DNA of 64,000 nt, from positions 186,001 through 250,000 of the forward strand of contig JASAMV010004882.1 in the NCBI GenBank assembly GCA_030248065.1. The letters run 5' to 3'. The position numbers and the translations under genes are program-made. Positions 47,377-61,600 of the stretch are shown here, in pieces; within the stretch, counting starts at the first letter, position 1; every line of letters begins with the position of its first letter. A model generated the notes under the pieces. It saw nothing but the letters and a program-made list of their open reading frames with translations, was not told the origin of the DNA and searched no databases. This DNA comes from Rhynchonema sp. JSB1_4. Its lineage: Eukaryota; Nematoda; Chromadorea; Monhysterida; Xyalidae.

Positions 47377-48596
47377 GTTCGATCGGAACCAAGTAAAGTA
47401 AATTTAGTATTGTCTTTAAACCGGGCAACCGGATATCGCATGCTCTCAGAATCCGGCCTTTCGCAATAAAATGTAACTATATACGATGAGTGAGCACAAA
47501 AACATCGTTCAAACAAAATGAAATGCGTTTAAATTGTGAGAATTAATTTTTAAAAATTTGCTTTCGGGAACAAACTCGAGCTTGTGCCGACTTACGCTCC
47601 CCCTTTTGATCAGGCAACGGCAGAACATTTAGTAGGGAATCCAACCAGCTCGTCAACCAACAGCCACGTGTGAAATGTTTCACAAAGGTTTCATCTGTCA
47701 GCGAGCTGGTTCTTGTCTCAGTCTCACTGCCAGGGTTGTTTCAAAAAAAAAAAGTGGTCAATTAAAAAATTTTTTTTTTAAAAAAAAAATTTTTTTTTTG
47801 AAACTCAGATTTTGCTTTTTTTTTAATAAAAAAAAGTTGCCCAAAATGGGCTAAAATGTCCAAAAATGGCCTTTTTCGAGGCAAAAAATTGGCACTTTCT
47901 TCTGTGGACGAGACAATTTTTCCAAAATCGCGCCTGCGGCGCCCTGTATTGTCCCCAAATCCGTACAGGGATGCGCGGGGCTGGTCTTTTATAGTGATGT
48001 GGCACCAAAATAACTACTACAATACGCCATCCTACAAAACACAAGAGAAACACCTTAAGTAAAAACAAAACAAAACCCGCCGGACAACACAAAACCCCCA
48101 CAACACCACCCGCCGCCCCCCCACAACCTCGGCCCAGGCGAAAACAATAAAAATATAAAAAAAATATGTTGTATCGATTTCATTTATCCTGAAACGTCGT
48201 TTGCAACACTTTTTCTAATAAAAAAATTTTTCGTCAAAAAAAAAATCAAAAAAAAAATTTTTTTTTTAAAAAAAAAAAGCTCGTTAATAAAAAAATTTTT
48301 TTTTTCAACCCTGCTCACTGCCTTTCATGATCAAAAGGGTGAGCGTAAGTCGGCACAAGCTCGCGTTTGTTCCTGAAAGCAACTTTTAAAAGATAAATTC
48401 TGACAGTTTTAACGTGGTTCATCTCGTTTGATCGTTGTTTTTGTGACCGTTGGACATAAACGGTCTAACTGCGTAGTAAATAAACAAGCATGAGATATAC
48501 GGTTTCCCGCTTTAACCAATCACGTTTGGCCACGTAATACGTCAGTGCTAGAATGTAACATCATTTTGCATTTTACTTGGCTTCCCCCAGTTGAAC
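47377..48596. repeat. Large diverged foldback interrupted by a hAT-type element
   Basis: Left arm 47377-47622 and right arm 48325-48596 are inverted and diverged. The best block is CTTGTGCCGACTTACGCTC at about 47581-47599 and its complement at about 48335-48353; outer blocks (TTTACTTGG, GAGATATACGG versus CCGGATATCGC) also pair. The loop holds the element at 47731-48313, a hairpin (ACCAGCTCG/CGAGCTGGT), and the palindrome TGTGAAATGTTTCACA near 47670. Confidence 0.7.
47731..48313. mobile_element. Non-autonomous hAT-type element with 8-bp TSD
   Basis: Begins CAGGGTTG and ends CAACCCTG (perfect 8-bp TIR), flanked on both sides by CTCACTGC (47723-47730 and 48314-48321), an exact 8-bp target-site duplication as made by hAT transposases. 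583 bp, non-coding, with long A/T runs next to both ends. The intact TSD suggests a fairly recent insertion. Confidence 0.9.
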
Positions 48597-49918
48597 AGGA
48601 TCAGAAGGTGCTGCTAGATACATGTTTGAAGCGCGTCTTTCTTCGCGCTAATCTCCGCTGAGCCCCGCCGTGTTATTGCTGCTTTATCGCTCATATTGCT
48701 TGGCTAATTAGGCCGTAACGCGAGCTTGCTTCGTCTTGCGTGACTGATTGTGGAGCCTGGTCGAGCTGTGTGCTGTTCAAGATGGATGCAACAGTCTTCA
48801 TGAGCCGTCTTGTTCAGAAAATCTCCCATGAGTCGAAAGTCCTTGCTCGTTCAGGTAAACAGTAACAAAAAAAACAAATGTGTTTGCAGGTAAATGGCTT
48901 TGAGCACACCTTCACTGCATTCATGTTTGAGCGAATCAACCTAAAGCGGCCACTCCAGTAACCCCGGTAGTCAATGCTTCAACACGCCCGCCTCACGCAA
49001 TGCCTAGAAAACGAATCCAATCATTTCACACATGACGTTGTTGTGCCTACGCACATACAGTATATACACATGCACAATGCATGCGTTGTATTCAAATGCC
49101 CCTGCCTGAGGGCATCATCCCACGCGGTCCTGTTCGGCTCCCAAGTGTGTTTGACGAGTTCCAGTTCTAAGACCGGGCTTGGAACGCGAACACACCCCAC
49201 GCGTTCGCTTCGGACATTGTAGCGTTGTGCGTGACGCGATATTTATTCATTTTGTACAATGCTCGCGCGTTGTGTTCACACCGCAACAGCAAGCAAGCGA
49301 GCCGCAATCGATTGAGCTGAAAGCACACACAATTATTCAGTGCAAGCAGACTGGAGCACAAGCCACGCCACGCCGCAGTTGCAGCAAGCAGCAGCAGCAG
49401 CAGTACCATAAGCTGCGAGCGACACGCCAGAACGCAGGCAATGAGGGCCTTCCCTTCGTGGCTTGTTGTGTTCATTGGGTTAGGCAGGTCTTTGCGCACG
49501 CCAGCACAATCGTTTTTGCTTTTTGGCTCCATCTGTGAACACCAGACCAGCAGGCTCTCTTGATGCTAATGTGTGTGGCTTTGAATTATTATGAGTGTTG
49601 TGTTGCGTCGCCCATGTTGCTCGAATGTGTCCTGCTTTCGCTTGCTTTCAACAAGGCAAGGCTTCTCGCAGAGGCCCGCTGTCTGGGTCTATATTGAATG
49701 AAGGAGAATTTTTCTGTTTATGTTGGGAATGAGGGTTGTTTATTCAATCCATTGGAAGTGACAACGTTTCGCTCAGATGTACGTATAATGCATTCCTTCG
49801 ACCACCAAAGAAGTAAAAAGACTTCTTTCATCAGGTAATTCCTATCCCGCCCAGCCCACGAACGAAAGCGATTTGCAATCTTCCTCTCGAAACCCGCACA
49901 ACACAAAAATCTTAAAAA
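48597..49918. other. Spacer upstream of the multi-pass membrane gene
   Basis: No gene supported. It should contain the promoter of the gene starting at 49919. A CAG-repeat stretch near 49385-49405 and overlapping open frames at 49167-49538 on both strands show no domain or splice logic. Confidence 0.45.
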
Positions 49919-52057
49919 ATGTCCACGAAACTGCCACTCGATCTGACTCCAATTGAGGCTGCCTTCCACGGCAGCCTTGGTGCGATTTTGCTGATTTGTT
50001 TCGTTTGTGGTCGACGAATCTATTGGGCCGCCGACGCATTGGTCCAATTGATACTCGGCATCGGCATGTGTGCAGCAGCAAAGTTCATCGTTCCGCCGCA
50101 GGTGAGCAAATTACTACGACAGATTTGCACCGACGAGGGCCCGGTGCACCGTTGAAGAAAAGAGTGTTCATATTGATTTTGTACGTCAAAAGCACCCACC
50201 TGACATCAGTCGATCATGATGAACCAAGCAGTACCGCTTATCGTTTGAAGCAAAACCTCAAATCTATTTTTTATTCTCAGACGCAACACGGCTCAATGGA
50301 CCCCATCCATTACTTCGCGCTGCAGGCATTCGGGCTGCATTTGATTGCCACCTCAGTCGCGTGGTTTCTGTGTCGAAACAGTCAGGACAACCGAATGTTC
50401 GCGAGACTGTTTCTCGGCAGAATTATGGTTGGTCGGATTGTATTATGTTTTTCTATTGTTTTTCAAAGCAAACTCGTTTTTTATATTTCATTCCAGACCT
50501 GCCTGTTCCTGTTTGTTGCGATTCTGTTCTCGGTCTACAACCTCTGGGGACGAAAAGGGTCGTTCAAGTTCAATGAAAAGGTTGGGCTTTGTCCAAACTT
50601 TTGTGTCATGGAGACTTGTACCCTCACTGAAACATCAGAAATGACGTGCAGTGGTATTGCAACGTTTTATCTGCTCAGTTGACCATTGTGCTGCACCGAC
50701 GATGATGAAGACCTGGTGCACCACTTATCAGAAGCATGCTGTGTCGAGATATGTACAATCAAGAAAACAGAGACTCTTCAGCAATGTTCGACTGCCTGAT
50801 GTTTCACATACTATATAGATTCTTAAGCGTTCCGCTTTTGCAGTTCGCAGTTCTCTATCCTGGGCTGTATGGGGTGAGTCTATTGGCCAGCCTGATCCAT
50901 CTCTATCGCAATTGGCCGAAGGGTGGTCCGCCGGCTGTGAATCTGCGCGCTGATTGGCTGTATATCGCCATGCAATTGGACTTTGTCGTGCTGCTATTTT
51001 CGGCCGTCGTCAATTTCGCGTTCCCGACGCAGATCTTGAAGACGCTGGTTGGTTGTGCTGGTGGGCGGCCTGGCTTAGACAAGGAGTTGTGGAAACGTTT
51101 TGGTTCCTCCGAGTGTTTCGCAAGAGCCAGATGTCGGTCAAAGTGTCTTCTTGTGTGCCATGTAAACCTGATCGACTAATGTTTCAGTTCAGGTTGTAAA
51201 CCAAGCAAGCTCTTGCACCCCACTGACCATAGAATGACGTACATGGGTGGGCACAAAAAGTCGAGAAAACAATTGTTTGTAGTGAAAAAAGTGTCACAGT
51301 GTCTTGCAGAACATTGGCAATGGCAGCCAATGCACCCCAATGCAATATACATAAGAGTAAGTAAGTTCCCTTGACAAATCAAGGGAAAAATGTTGCAGAT
51401 GAAACCGCAATACATAATCGACGGCGTGCACGTGTGTTTCTGGCGGATGAACGCAGCGTTGTCGTTCGGTCACGCGATCGCCAGCGCCGGCGCCGCTGAA
51501 TTCGCCGACGTCAACGATCAGAAATCGCATGTGCTGGCGAGAATGCTTGTCAGTTTTTGGCATATTTTTTTGGATTTTGGGGGCGATTGTTCTTTCGATG
51601 GGCATGACAACAAATTTGAGAGCGCGTTGTTGATGGAAATCGGAACAAAGTGCTGCGCACGCTTTGGTTGGTGCCAAACTTTTCGGCCGGTTTTTTTGTC
51701 GAGCTTTGTTTGACGAACTTGACACCCGAATGCATGTCGCAAGGGAACGTCATATAGTACTGTATGTCTAAATGGGCATGGGTAACGAAGAGGACAATTT
51801 GTTATCAACGCGTGAAACCGGGTCGATCTGTTTTGACCGTAACTTGATTCGTTCTGCAACTTCAGGCTCAAATATTCCATTTCGCTTGGAATCTTTACGG
51901 CCACTTCTACCTTGACGTGTTCAGTATGTTTCACGTGACGCCGTTCATGTTGGCCGGATTCTACATCACATTCCTGTTGAGCTCATACTTTCGGTTCCCG
52001 CGCGCTCCGAAATCGAAACCGGAACCGCAAAACGTCGCCGAAAAGAAGGACCAGTGA
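49919..52057 (+). CDS. Multi-pass membrane protein with internal duplication (unknown family)
   Basis: Six exons, all joined in phase 0, encode 319 residues: 49919-50101, 50281-50427, 50497-50580, 50844-51047, 51399-51548, 51866-52057. Donors are mostly gttgg or gtgag; acceptors are ttctcag, ttccag, ttgcag or ttcag. Seven or so hydrophobic helices are visible, for example GSLGAILLICFVCG, FALQAFGLHLIATSVAWFL, CLFLFVAILFSVYNLW, LYGVSLLASLIHLY, DFVVLLFSAVVNFAF and MLAGFYITFLLSSYF, with a basic cytosolic-looking tail. Exons 2 (147 nt) and 5 (150 nt) look like copies, as do their flanks, so the protein seems to be an internal tandem duplication. I do not recognise the family. A plain integral-membrane role is all the sequence supports. 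Confidence 0.85.
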
Positions 52058-52557
52058 ATGCGTTTTTTGTTCTCTTGATTGCGCCTGTTCTGTATGATGT
52101 TCCAGCACTGTTTTTATGCTTATCATTGTTCTCTAGTCATTATGTTGCTATACTTTTCTCAATTCCGCAGCCGCAATTCGACTATCGTTATTTGGAGTGA
52201 AAGTGAAGAAGTCTGAGTGCTAATTTTTGTCGTAAATGTACCATGCCGTCTCATTCGATTTATTTCCGCATTTCAATCCAGTGCACGCGCATCTTTTTTA
52301 TGTAGTACTCATGTCTTGATCTTCGTGCTGTGAAGTATTGGTATTCGCTTTCTCATTCACATGTGTTCAGTTATTCTTAGTTTACTTCATTCAAAGCGCT
52401 ATTCCTGTTTGCAATTTAAACAAAGAATGTGGGCTTGAATATGTGCATTCGCAGCATGTTTCTCACGTGAAAATAATGTAACATAACCTTGTTTGTTATT
52501 ATTATGTATGTGTTTTTCTAATGTCTCCGTCTGTTGATTTTGATTTTTCGAACGTGA

Positions 52558-52623
52558 AATAAATAACTGAATGTTCGCTGCTAAAGCCATCATTTCACGC
52601 TTGCTGTACTCAATCTAAATAAA
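52558..52623 (+). terminator. Candidate poly(A) signals of the membrane gene
   Basis: AATAAA at 52558-52563 and again at 52618-52623, about 500-560 nt after the stop at 52057. Either could end the transcript. Confidence 0.4.
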
Positions 52624-55600
52624 CGCAAACGCACAACAAATTACAAAAAAAACTAACGGAATAATGAAAAATATCGTGCGCACGCGCGCTGCGAGGTTAT
52701 ATGAACCAGTCTGTTTGTCTGCTATGGTTTGCGAACGAGCTTCAACAATTTCCAGGAAAACTTTGCGGGTCCTGCAAGTGCATCGCAGCTAACGCTGTGG
52801 TCCCAGCTTGGCTCCAAATGAATGGGCGAAACATCAGGTTTCCTAATCAAGATACCTCATACAGATGATAGCGCAACTGTGCCCCGCTGATGTTTCATTG
52901 CGACCTTCAAGTTTGCGCACAGTTCAGTTCGAACGACCAGTTGCCCCAAAATTAACGGTACCCAAAACAACACCAAAACACCGGTACAAAACTGAACACA
53001 ACCTGTAGCTGTTTTGAGGTGGAGCAAAAAAACAAGTTCTCAATCATACAGTTTTGGTTTGCAAACGTGCACTTACCGCGTGCCATGAAATGAGTGGAAG
53101 GAACTACAAAAATTGCGCACAAAAACAAGCCCAATTAGGAGCAAAACCAGGCGTGCGAAACTAATGTGCTCTGGCGTTCAGTTCACGTTCAAAGTCGTCC
53201 TCATAATGTGTGACAGCAAGCAGACCGCTTGGTATAGGGAAGTTTTTCCACTTAAAGCCCCCGAATAATGTGGGGCTCTAAGTGGAAAATTTTCCACTTA
53301 TAGTCCCTGTGGCTTTAATTGGATCTATTTTTTTCTGGACCATCGAATTTTCATCCGATAATAAACTGGCCAAAATAGTTAAACTTATAGTGTATGAAGG
53401 ACCAAAATATTGCACTTAGATCGCATAGAGTCCCTGGGGCTTTAAGAAGAAAACTCAGGTAGTTTCTTTGTCTTTTTGCACCATGGTTCTCCATCTCACA
53501 AAACCAAAGTGATTGTTTTTCTTCTTCGGAAAATATGGTCCTGGACCGGAGCAGCTCTTTCAACTGCAGCACAAGTGCTTCTCGATTTTGTGTTGTGATG
53601 GTCAAACATCAATCATAGGCTAGTTATACAAACCGAACCATGTTCGAACAATTTGCGCAGTGTGCAGCTATTTTTGAGTGTTTGAAAAAGAACAACACAA
53701 CTCTTTTCACGTTCGAGCACACGTGCTTTCTGAACGAATTGGTTAAAAATTGGCTGAAAAACGCGACCGTTAAACTGAACTGGACTGCACCTGTTACAGC
53801 GGAAGAAACAGAGTTGTTTTAACCCGTAAACAGCAGTTCTGAACTCATGCGTCAGTTTAGATTTTGACGGAACTTGTATCTAATATGTGTACGCGCAGTA
53901 GTTTTCTGTTGTTTTTGCAAGCTTGCTACGATTTAATTTGCTGTTTCTTACTTGGTGACCCGAAACAGTGGCAATCAACTGCAAACCTTTTCAAAAATAT
54001 GTGGCAACTCAACGTTTTTAACATTGCGAACTTCTTCATCGTTGTGGCCGCACTGATTATCTTTTTATATTCGTTCCTCTTTCTGCGTGGTTGTCTCAAA
54101 TCTAAAAAAGTTTATTTACACTTCCTCCGAATTTTGCACATTTGTCCGTTGCGTCTGTGAATTACGCGAGGTTTTGTCAACTTACATTAGATCGAAACAA
54201 AGTTTCAACATCAACGAAAACGTCAAAATATATATGCGCCTATTGAAACAGTTTTTGACAGTTCTTTGGACACGTCTCTAAACTGTTCAGAAAACTTCAT
54301 AACTGAAACACAGAAAGGCAAAGTTATACCTGGACGGTTTGTCAGTACCGGCCTGTGCAAACAGGTGCGTTGTGTGCATAGAAATATGTTGCGAACGGTG
54401 CCCAACTTCTCCCATGGTCAGTGCTAGTCTTGGTTATCTTTTACGAATAATCCATCTTATCAGTCAGTGTACGAAGTGATATGATCGCAATTTTCAAAGT
54501 TTTTCGCTCGGCAAGTATGCACATATGCCTTGTATGGATGCATTTTTTTAACGAAAACAGACATTTCAAACATTTTACAATTGTTCAATGGATACCTAGG
54601 CGCGTATTTGAAAAAATATGGAATATCTATTTCGAGATTAGGCGTATGTTATTCTGCTGGGTTGTTCAATGTTCGCGAATTATACAATTCTATCGAAAGT
54701 ACATGTCGATCTAGTTTTGTAGAAGTGTGAATGAAACAGTAGTTTTCATTATTTTTTATCCGCCTGTCTAATCGCCGCTCGCGCGGATATCAAGACCCGT
54801 TTCTGGGTTTAGCGCCGACAAAAAAAACGTTTTCTAATTTTTTTCTCGCGATGTGTGAAAGTTATACGGTTGCAGATCAGATTGTTAGATCACTATCGTA
54901 ACGGCGTAAAACCATTGTTTCTGTTGGAAATAAGATTTTTTTATTTCTTCCGCTCCGCTGTGATACAAATGAAACTGATTCCAGGATAAAAACTTCTTTG
55001 CTTTTGGCGTCAGTCTAATCGGACAGTAAACCGGCGAAATGAAACCAGCTATACCACTACGTTATTTCATACATATACCAGTTTACATACACTTCACCAT
55101 CTGCGAAACATATTTTCCTGACAAATTACACATGACGAGGGTTCAAATGCTTAAACCTGTGTGATTGCGTTGCATCTGTTCAACAAATGAATCAAATCTC
55201 TGTCCTACATATTTTTGAAGACCGTCAAAACGCCAATCAAAGTGAAGCCTGCAAATTTCAATTAAAATTTCAATTCTTTATTCTTTTTGTGGTACAGGTC
55301 AGCAGAGGTGCAACAGGCACACGCAGTGCTCCAGAAATAAGCAATAATTTATTCAAAAATAATTTGCATTCTGAAATTCACATTAGTTTTTTCGCAACGT
55401 TCTTGAACAAAAAAACGGCAAACTGTTATCCAACAATATTTTTGGTTTTAGGATTCCTTATCAGCATCTGTGATCTCCGATTCCGAATTTAGTACATACT
55501 TGTGTATCCGCAGTCCTTACCCACTTTGTTTCAAACGCTCAGGTATGTACTACAGTAGTACCAACATAACGCAGTAAATGGAGATTTATGGCTGTTATTT

Positions 55601-58600
55601 CCTGATAGAATTTGTCGTTGCAGCTATACCGCAGGTATACACCTTTGTGTTGTCAACTCCGCGCTGTTTGTTTTATTGTTATTTGACAAAAATTCACTCT
55701 GTTATCCCCGATTCAGCGGGATAGCGTTATCCTGTATTCATGGCCGCTTGTGCCTGTACAGTACATGCCGGGGAAGCATTGTGTTTTTCTCGAGATTAAT
55801 GCATATTAGTTTTCATGATCTAAAAAAGAGTTGGTACATATCGGTTCTGCTGCAGTGGCTGTTGAAATGATATAATGCTAATTGTTTGCCCCATGATAAG
55901 CTTATTAGATGTTCTTATCAGCATTTTATAGTTATTATACCTTACACGGATCCACTAGAACTCATCATATATGTACGTCACAGGAGTTTTATGAAAACAT
56001 AGTACCAGGTACCAAAATAAGCCATACGGGAGCCCAAACTTTTGCGACAGTGCGTTTTTTACACAAGACAACGAAGCAGTTTTGCAGAAGTGTCACACTG
56101 TATATGTATGTTACAGTACCTGCAATAGACAAATTTAAATTTAACTTGTTTACAATTTTGTGAAGTTATGTACCAAAAGAACACGATCAGAGGAGCAACC
56201 GCGCGCATTATGAAAAGCGTGCATTCGCTGCTTTGCTCGCGTTTGCAAGAATCTTTGTCAGTTTGGGTACCATCAGGGGGAAATAAATTTAGGTTACCAC
56301 TTTAGAGATACATAATATTACAGTACCCCACAAGACGATAAAGTCACCTCTCCTCTTGTCACCAGGTTTCAGTTTGCAAAGAAGAGCAGCGCGCATTTAT
56401 TCATACATATTTGCACAGTTGCAACTTTTTTAACCCGGACTGCGCGCGCGCGCACTATGCAGCAACAGTCCGCAATTTTTCGCACTCCATCTTTGGTATT
56501 TCATCTTGATACACAAATGAGTTGCTTGCGCCTGTTGCGCTCGGCGCTACTGCGGTTTTTTCCGAACTCTTTTCATTTCGAAACGGACTACCATAAGTGC
56601 ATGGTATATGTATAATGTGCACTTCGAACTAGTTTTGGTTCAAATATACTGTAACCTGCTGTGTGTCTGCTCTTTTTATTGAAATTGACTCGAGTTTTAC
56701 CACCCCCGCACACAAGTTGCGCTCCGGTGCTGTCAGGTTGTGTTATATGATGCGAGTGAACATCTCAGTTTCGGTTCCTGGATTTGGCTTTCCATACTGG
56801 CGTATTGAGGCGCTTTAGAACCGCTGATCAGAGCCGAACCTAAAAATCATGGGTCAGTTGCCCCGGTAGAGATCCAGTTTTGACAGATGACTGCTTGCAG
56901 GTAGTGTGTACCTAACAAAACGAGCTCTGTTTATGTTTGCACGAGCAAACGAAATGAACGCCAATGGTTCTCTGTCACTGCTAGGTATTCCTTGAAAAAT
57001 ATTCATTTCTAAGTTTACCAGTCATTATTTTTTTCTGATCGCAATGACCCAGGTCACAGAGAAATATGCACGAACGAATTTAGTTTCAAATCAAAGACAA
57101 ATTGACAACATTTAGTACAGTATCCAGTTCCAATACTTTGACTCACTGTGACTCACGAACTCAAAATGTCACGAATTTCTCAAATTTCGTTCACCGTCTC
57201 TGTTAACAATGGCCCAGTTTTACATTTTCGCACTTTTGGAGCACAATAAAACTACCTTTTACCACTGGCAAAACGTGTGGACGATAGCAAAGCGTCAATT
57301 ATTTGGTGCAGGTTCACCCATTCTTGCACAATAAGGCGCAACTTCTCAGGTTAAAGTTTATTACTTATGTGTGCTTTTGGGGTTTCTGATCGGCAGTTTC
57401 ATTGCTGAAATCAAACATGCGACTTCTTTTCGCCTTTTCAAAGTGTTTGCGTTTTTTCTGCTCCTATTTTGTTCGGTTTCAGTTCATTATGGTCCATGTG
57501 AACATTTTTCAAATTCAGTTTCAAACAGAACATGCAGTTGCGGAGCATGTATGGTTTGCTATTTTGTCGCATTGGTCATGGCTTAGATGCACTTCACTGC
57601 GTTGCACAGCACGCGCGTGGCCTCATTTTTCCTTTTTAGTCGAACATTTTTTGTGTCAGACTGCAGTCACCAAAACTACCTGTAAACCCAAACTATTTAG
57701 TCGTTTTACACACTAAAATCGTACACTTTATCACTTGTTTCGGTTCAATTTTTATTCATGGTGATATTTGCACATTCATTGAAATTGAACGTTTTTGCCT
57801 TGTTATTATTTTACATCACCGACTTTTTTGTTTTCCTTCTTTTCCGGCTCTGTGTGTGAAACTTTTATCGGTTTGCTTTTTTATTTAGTTTTTTATGTTT
57901 AGGTTTCCATCACTAAAAATAAGTTTTTTATCATTTTGTCTGCGTCATTTTGGGCATGAGCATGAACGCATGTTGCGTGGTTTATAGTTGTTCACTTCCG
58001 TTGCATAAAATTAATTTGCAGAAAAAACCTATTATTTTATTATAGTTTCCTCGAATTCCTGAATGAGGTTCTGGTGCATGATTTTTTTTTAATTTCGGCA
58101 AAGCAGTTCCATTTTCGAGCATTTTATTTGCAACATTTTCGCTGTTTCCTTTCTTTTTGTTTCTTTGTTCATTGAATTCTTTTCATTGTTCACCTGCATA
58201 GTTAAGCGTTAGACACATGTTTAGGTGGTGTTTCACAAAGCTTAGTTCTTTGCCACTTATGCTTTGTTCGCTCCTGTTTTGGAGATAATTTTCTTTGATT
58301 GTGTGTACAAAATCAAAAATTTATCTCCTATAGTTCCGAACGGTACTTATGATACAAATCCGTTAGGTCCCCGGAGTTTCGCTGCCTTTTTGCAACAATA
58401 GAAATCGGTTCGCTTTCAATGTTTCTCAATGTTATCTTGTGAGTTTCGAACTTATTCTGTACCAAAGCCAATAGCCGAACGAGCCGTTTATTTCCATTAT
58501 TTATAATGGCAACATTAAGGTTATTAAAAGCGCCAATGATATATTATACGTATGTGTGTGTGCCAGCGACACGTTTTTCTGAAAACATCGAAAAATCGCG

Positions 58601-61600
58601 CGCTTGACGGGAGTAACGGGTGTTCTACTTACGTTATAAACAGCCGACTAGGTATACCTTCATACCATTTGCGTCTTTTTCGCGACTTTTAGCCTACAAA
58701 AAGGTGATCGATTGATATGCAATTCAATATTCATGTACAATGGTTGCAATAAATAACACAAGGCGGCAGCGTTTCTATTGTTGTTTCTTGCACAGTGCTT
58801 GTACGGCACAGACACGGTATGAGAACATTGCACCGCAACGTTGGAGGCGGGCGCAACAGCTTTTGGTGTGCACACGTACATATATGCATATGTAGGTTGC
58901 TGTTTTGTTCTAATCTTCATGCACTAGATACCGTCTTTTAATAATCTCAAAACAGGTGCCGAAGTTTCACCGATAGACCAAATGCCTGTGCGTGGAATAC
59001 CATGATTAAAAATAATTATTGTCATAGCTGGAGGCTCCACGCAAAGTTTGGCGTATACTGTAGTTGCCCGAAATGCCACCACAAAGCCACGAACCACCTG
59101 GTCCGTTCCTCACAGTCACAAGTGGTGCACCGCAACCGCATAAGTGTCTAGGTGTGTACAAATTCTGTACGTATGCCAATAGCAAGTGTTTGGTAAAACT
59201 ATCTAGGTGATATGGATATGTACATGTACGGCACACATGCGTCACTATGTGGTGTAACGTGTCTGCCTCCATGCCGTTCAACAGACATAATGGATGAGTT
59301 TTATTGCGTCAAATTCACTTTTCAATTCGAAATGTGGGACAGGATTGCCTGATCGTTCAAGCCCAATCTTTCTGGTAAACCCCAACGGAATTTTCTTCAG
59401 TCAGAGATACCTACTTTCAAGTTAAAGCTTTCCTTTCTGTTCAAGTCAAAGTTTGGCCTAATGGCTTTCATCTGTTTCTCTTTATCAGCCAGAAACAATC
59501 AAGTTTGCCAGAAAATTAATATTTTATATTCGGGCATCAAGACACACATGGTTACCATGTGGATGTGTCACTACCGTAGTCACCGTCTTCGCCAGGGCAC
59601 CCGTCAGTATCAGTTCAGGGTGTAAATTGATATCTATCAATAAAATGCACACGATAACACGCACTTATTGCACACCGCGAGCAAAAACTTCCGTTAGAAA
59701 CACCGTGTCGCAGAGCTGCTCATGATTTTGTGAGTATTCAGTCGTGAGCAGTGCCTTGGATATGCGCGGTTACTGCCGGGGCCCAACTTTCAGCCTTCAA
59801 AATGTTCAACACGGACGGGTTTCGGTTGTTGCGGACACGGAAATTAGGACCATAAATTTACCAGACCCGCATGTATCATACATACCTATACTGTACTTAT
59901 TGTGATGTCGTTGACAGAGAAATTGCATGTGGATTTGATAGGTGCAGGATATTATACGTATTCACACAGTGTTTAAAATTCCATAAACTGCATCACGTGC
60001 TTTAAAATTGGAATTATTTATCATTTTGTGCAATGTTTCCCGCTTGTCGGCACTTTATGTCAAGATTGGTTTCGCGATTCTGGGTTGATCTTCAGTTTCC
60101 GCGCATCCATTGTGCAAGTTTGAAACCGTATAATCGGTCATAATTTCGCTGGTTTTCATTTCTCTTTTCAATGGCGGATCGCCTTTTTGTTGAATTATAA
60201 CGCTATTATTTTAAAAGGGAGCAACTCTAATTTGAAATCTTACTTACCCGCAGTTGCATGCGTTCGCACGACCGCAATTTGAGTTACAGTACCTGTGTAT
60301 ATTATGTCTGCGTTCTGCGAGTCGTGCACATCGATCGTTTCCGCGAAAAAAGCCGATTTTCACGACGTCTATACTTAACTCATTTTTCAGAAAATATGAA
60401 ACTAATTCACTATGTCATTGTAGAATGAAAAAGACCCAGGTTATACAATTTTGAGAGGAAATGCGGTAACAGCGCGCATCCAAGAACCGGTCCGCTTAGC
60501 AAGTAACGAACTTTTCCTTTCTATGTTAATGTCGTGTTCCTCTTTCCAAATATGTCGTCCTAATTTTTTTCAAATCTCGAAACTGGAAAAATTAGCCATT
60601 TCGCTCTGCTTTGCCTTTGCCGCCGCGCTGCTTATTCGAACTTCTCTGTTTCGATCAAAGACTCACTTTTTTCTGCGTTCATCATTAATACACATGTGAC
60701 GTGGGGTTACCATCATGTACAATCAAAGCGCTGAAATAGCCACTTTCTATTAAAACACAACGCAGTTTACCTACTTACCGTATACCCGTGTTCATCACTG
60801 CTACAGAGATGGCAATATTACTCCACGGCGCGCTGCTCCAGAAACATAGCCAGCCAGGCGCTCGCAAACGCTTTTTATCACGCACTTCAACAACGCAAGT
60901 TTGTTTTAGTATTCAAAACACCATACCATTTAATCCGTTTTATCAGTGATGTGGATTTTGTTGCATATTTGCCACAAATTTATTTTCATTATATAGCCAT
61001 TTAATTTTTTGGGCAGAGCAAAATTTTTTGCGATGTCTGGCTGCATTTCTCGGTATGACAAGTCTTAATTCTTAATTCGATTGGTCATAAATCTGTACAA
61101 TTTTTCGACCGATTTAGTTAGTATTATGCAACATTATGTACAGGTTGGTTGGCGTTTATCACACCAAACACTGACACTGCACGAATAAAAATCTGCATAA
61201 TCTAGACTATACTCGCTATTTATACATATTTTTTGCACACATTTTGCACTGTTTCGACCAAAAATGTTGCTTTGCGTGCCGCTCGTGTTTGGTGGGTTTG
61301 AGACCCAGTTCGCGCCTCGCTTTCAGAGAGTGATAAGATCAAAAATGTTTGGTTTTTAGGTTCACAGTACAAAGCAGACTCAGTTTGGTCTGGTGGCGAA
61401 AAGGTTCTCTTGGCCCGCAATGGGGGAGCTGCACTGGCTCAAAAAAGCTTCTGTGAAAGTTAACGCAGAGTGCATTTTGTCGTGACAAAAAAGGTTGACG
61501 CAGCTGCATGCGCATCTCAAAGAATCTTTATGGATCTTGGAAATTGTGGACTAAATTTTCAAGTACCTACGTACGGTATGAGTCAGTCCAGTGAAATAGC

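Noticed and set aside
4954..52897. ATGTTTCA read as an extended 3' splice site or branch-point signal
   Set aside because: A few copies do abut acceptors (17710, 51179), but others follow donors, lie in exons, or are antisense to the gene, so splicing cannot explain the whole set.
53640..53822. 60-codon frame with a plausible ATG
   Set aside because: No recognisable domain, no neighbouring exons in phase and no homolog recalled; left unannotated.
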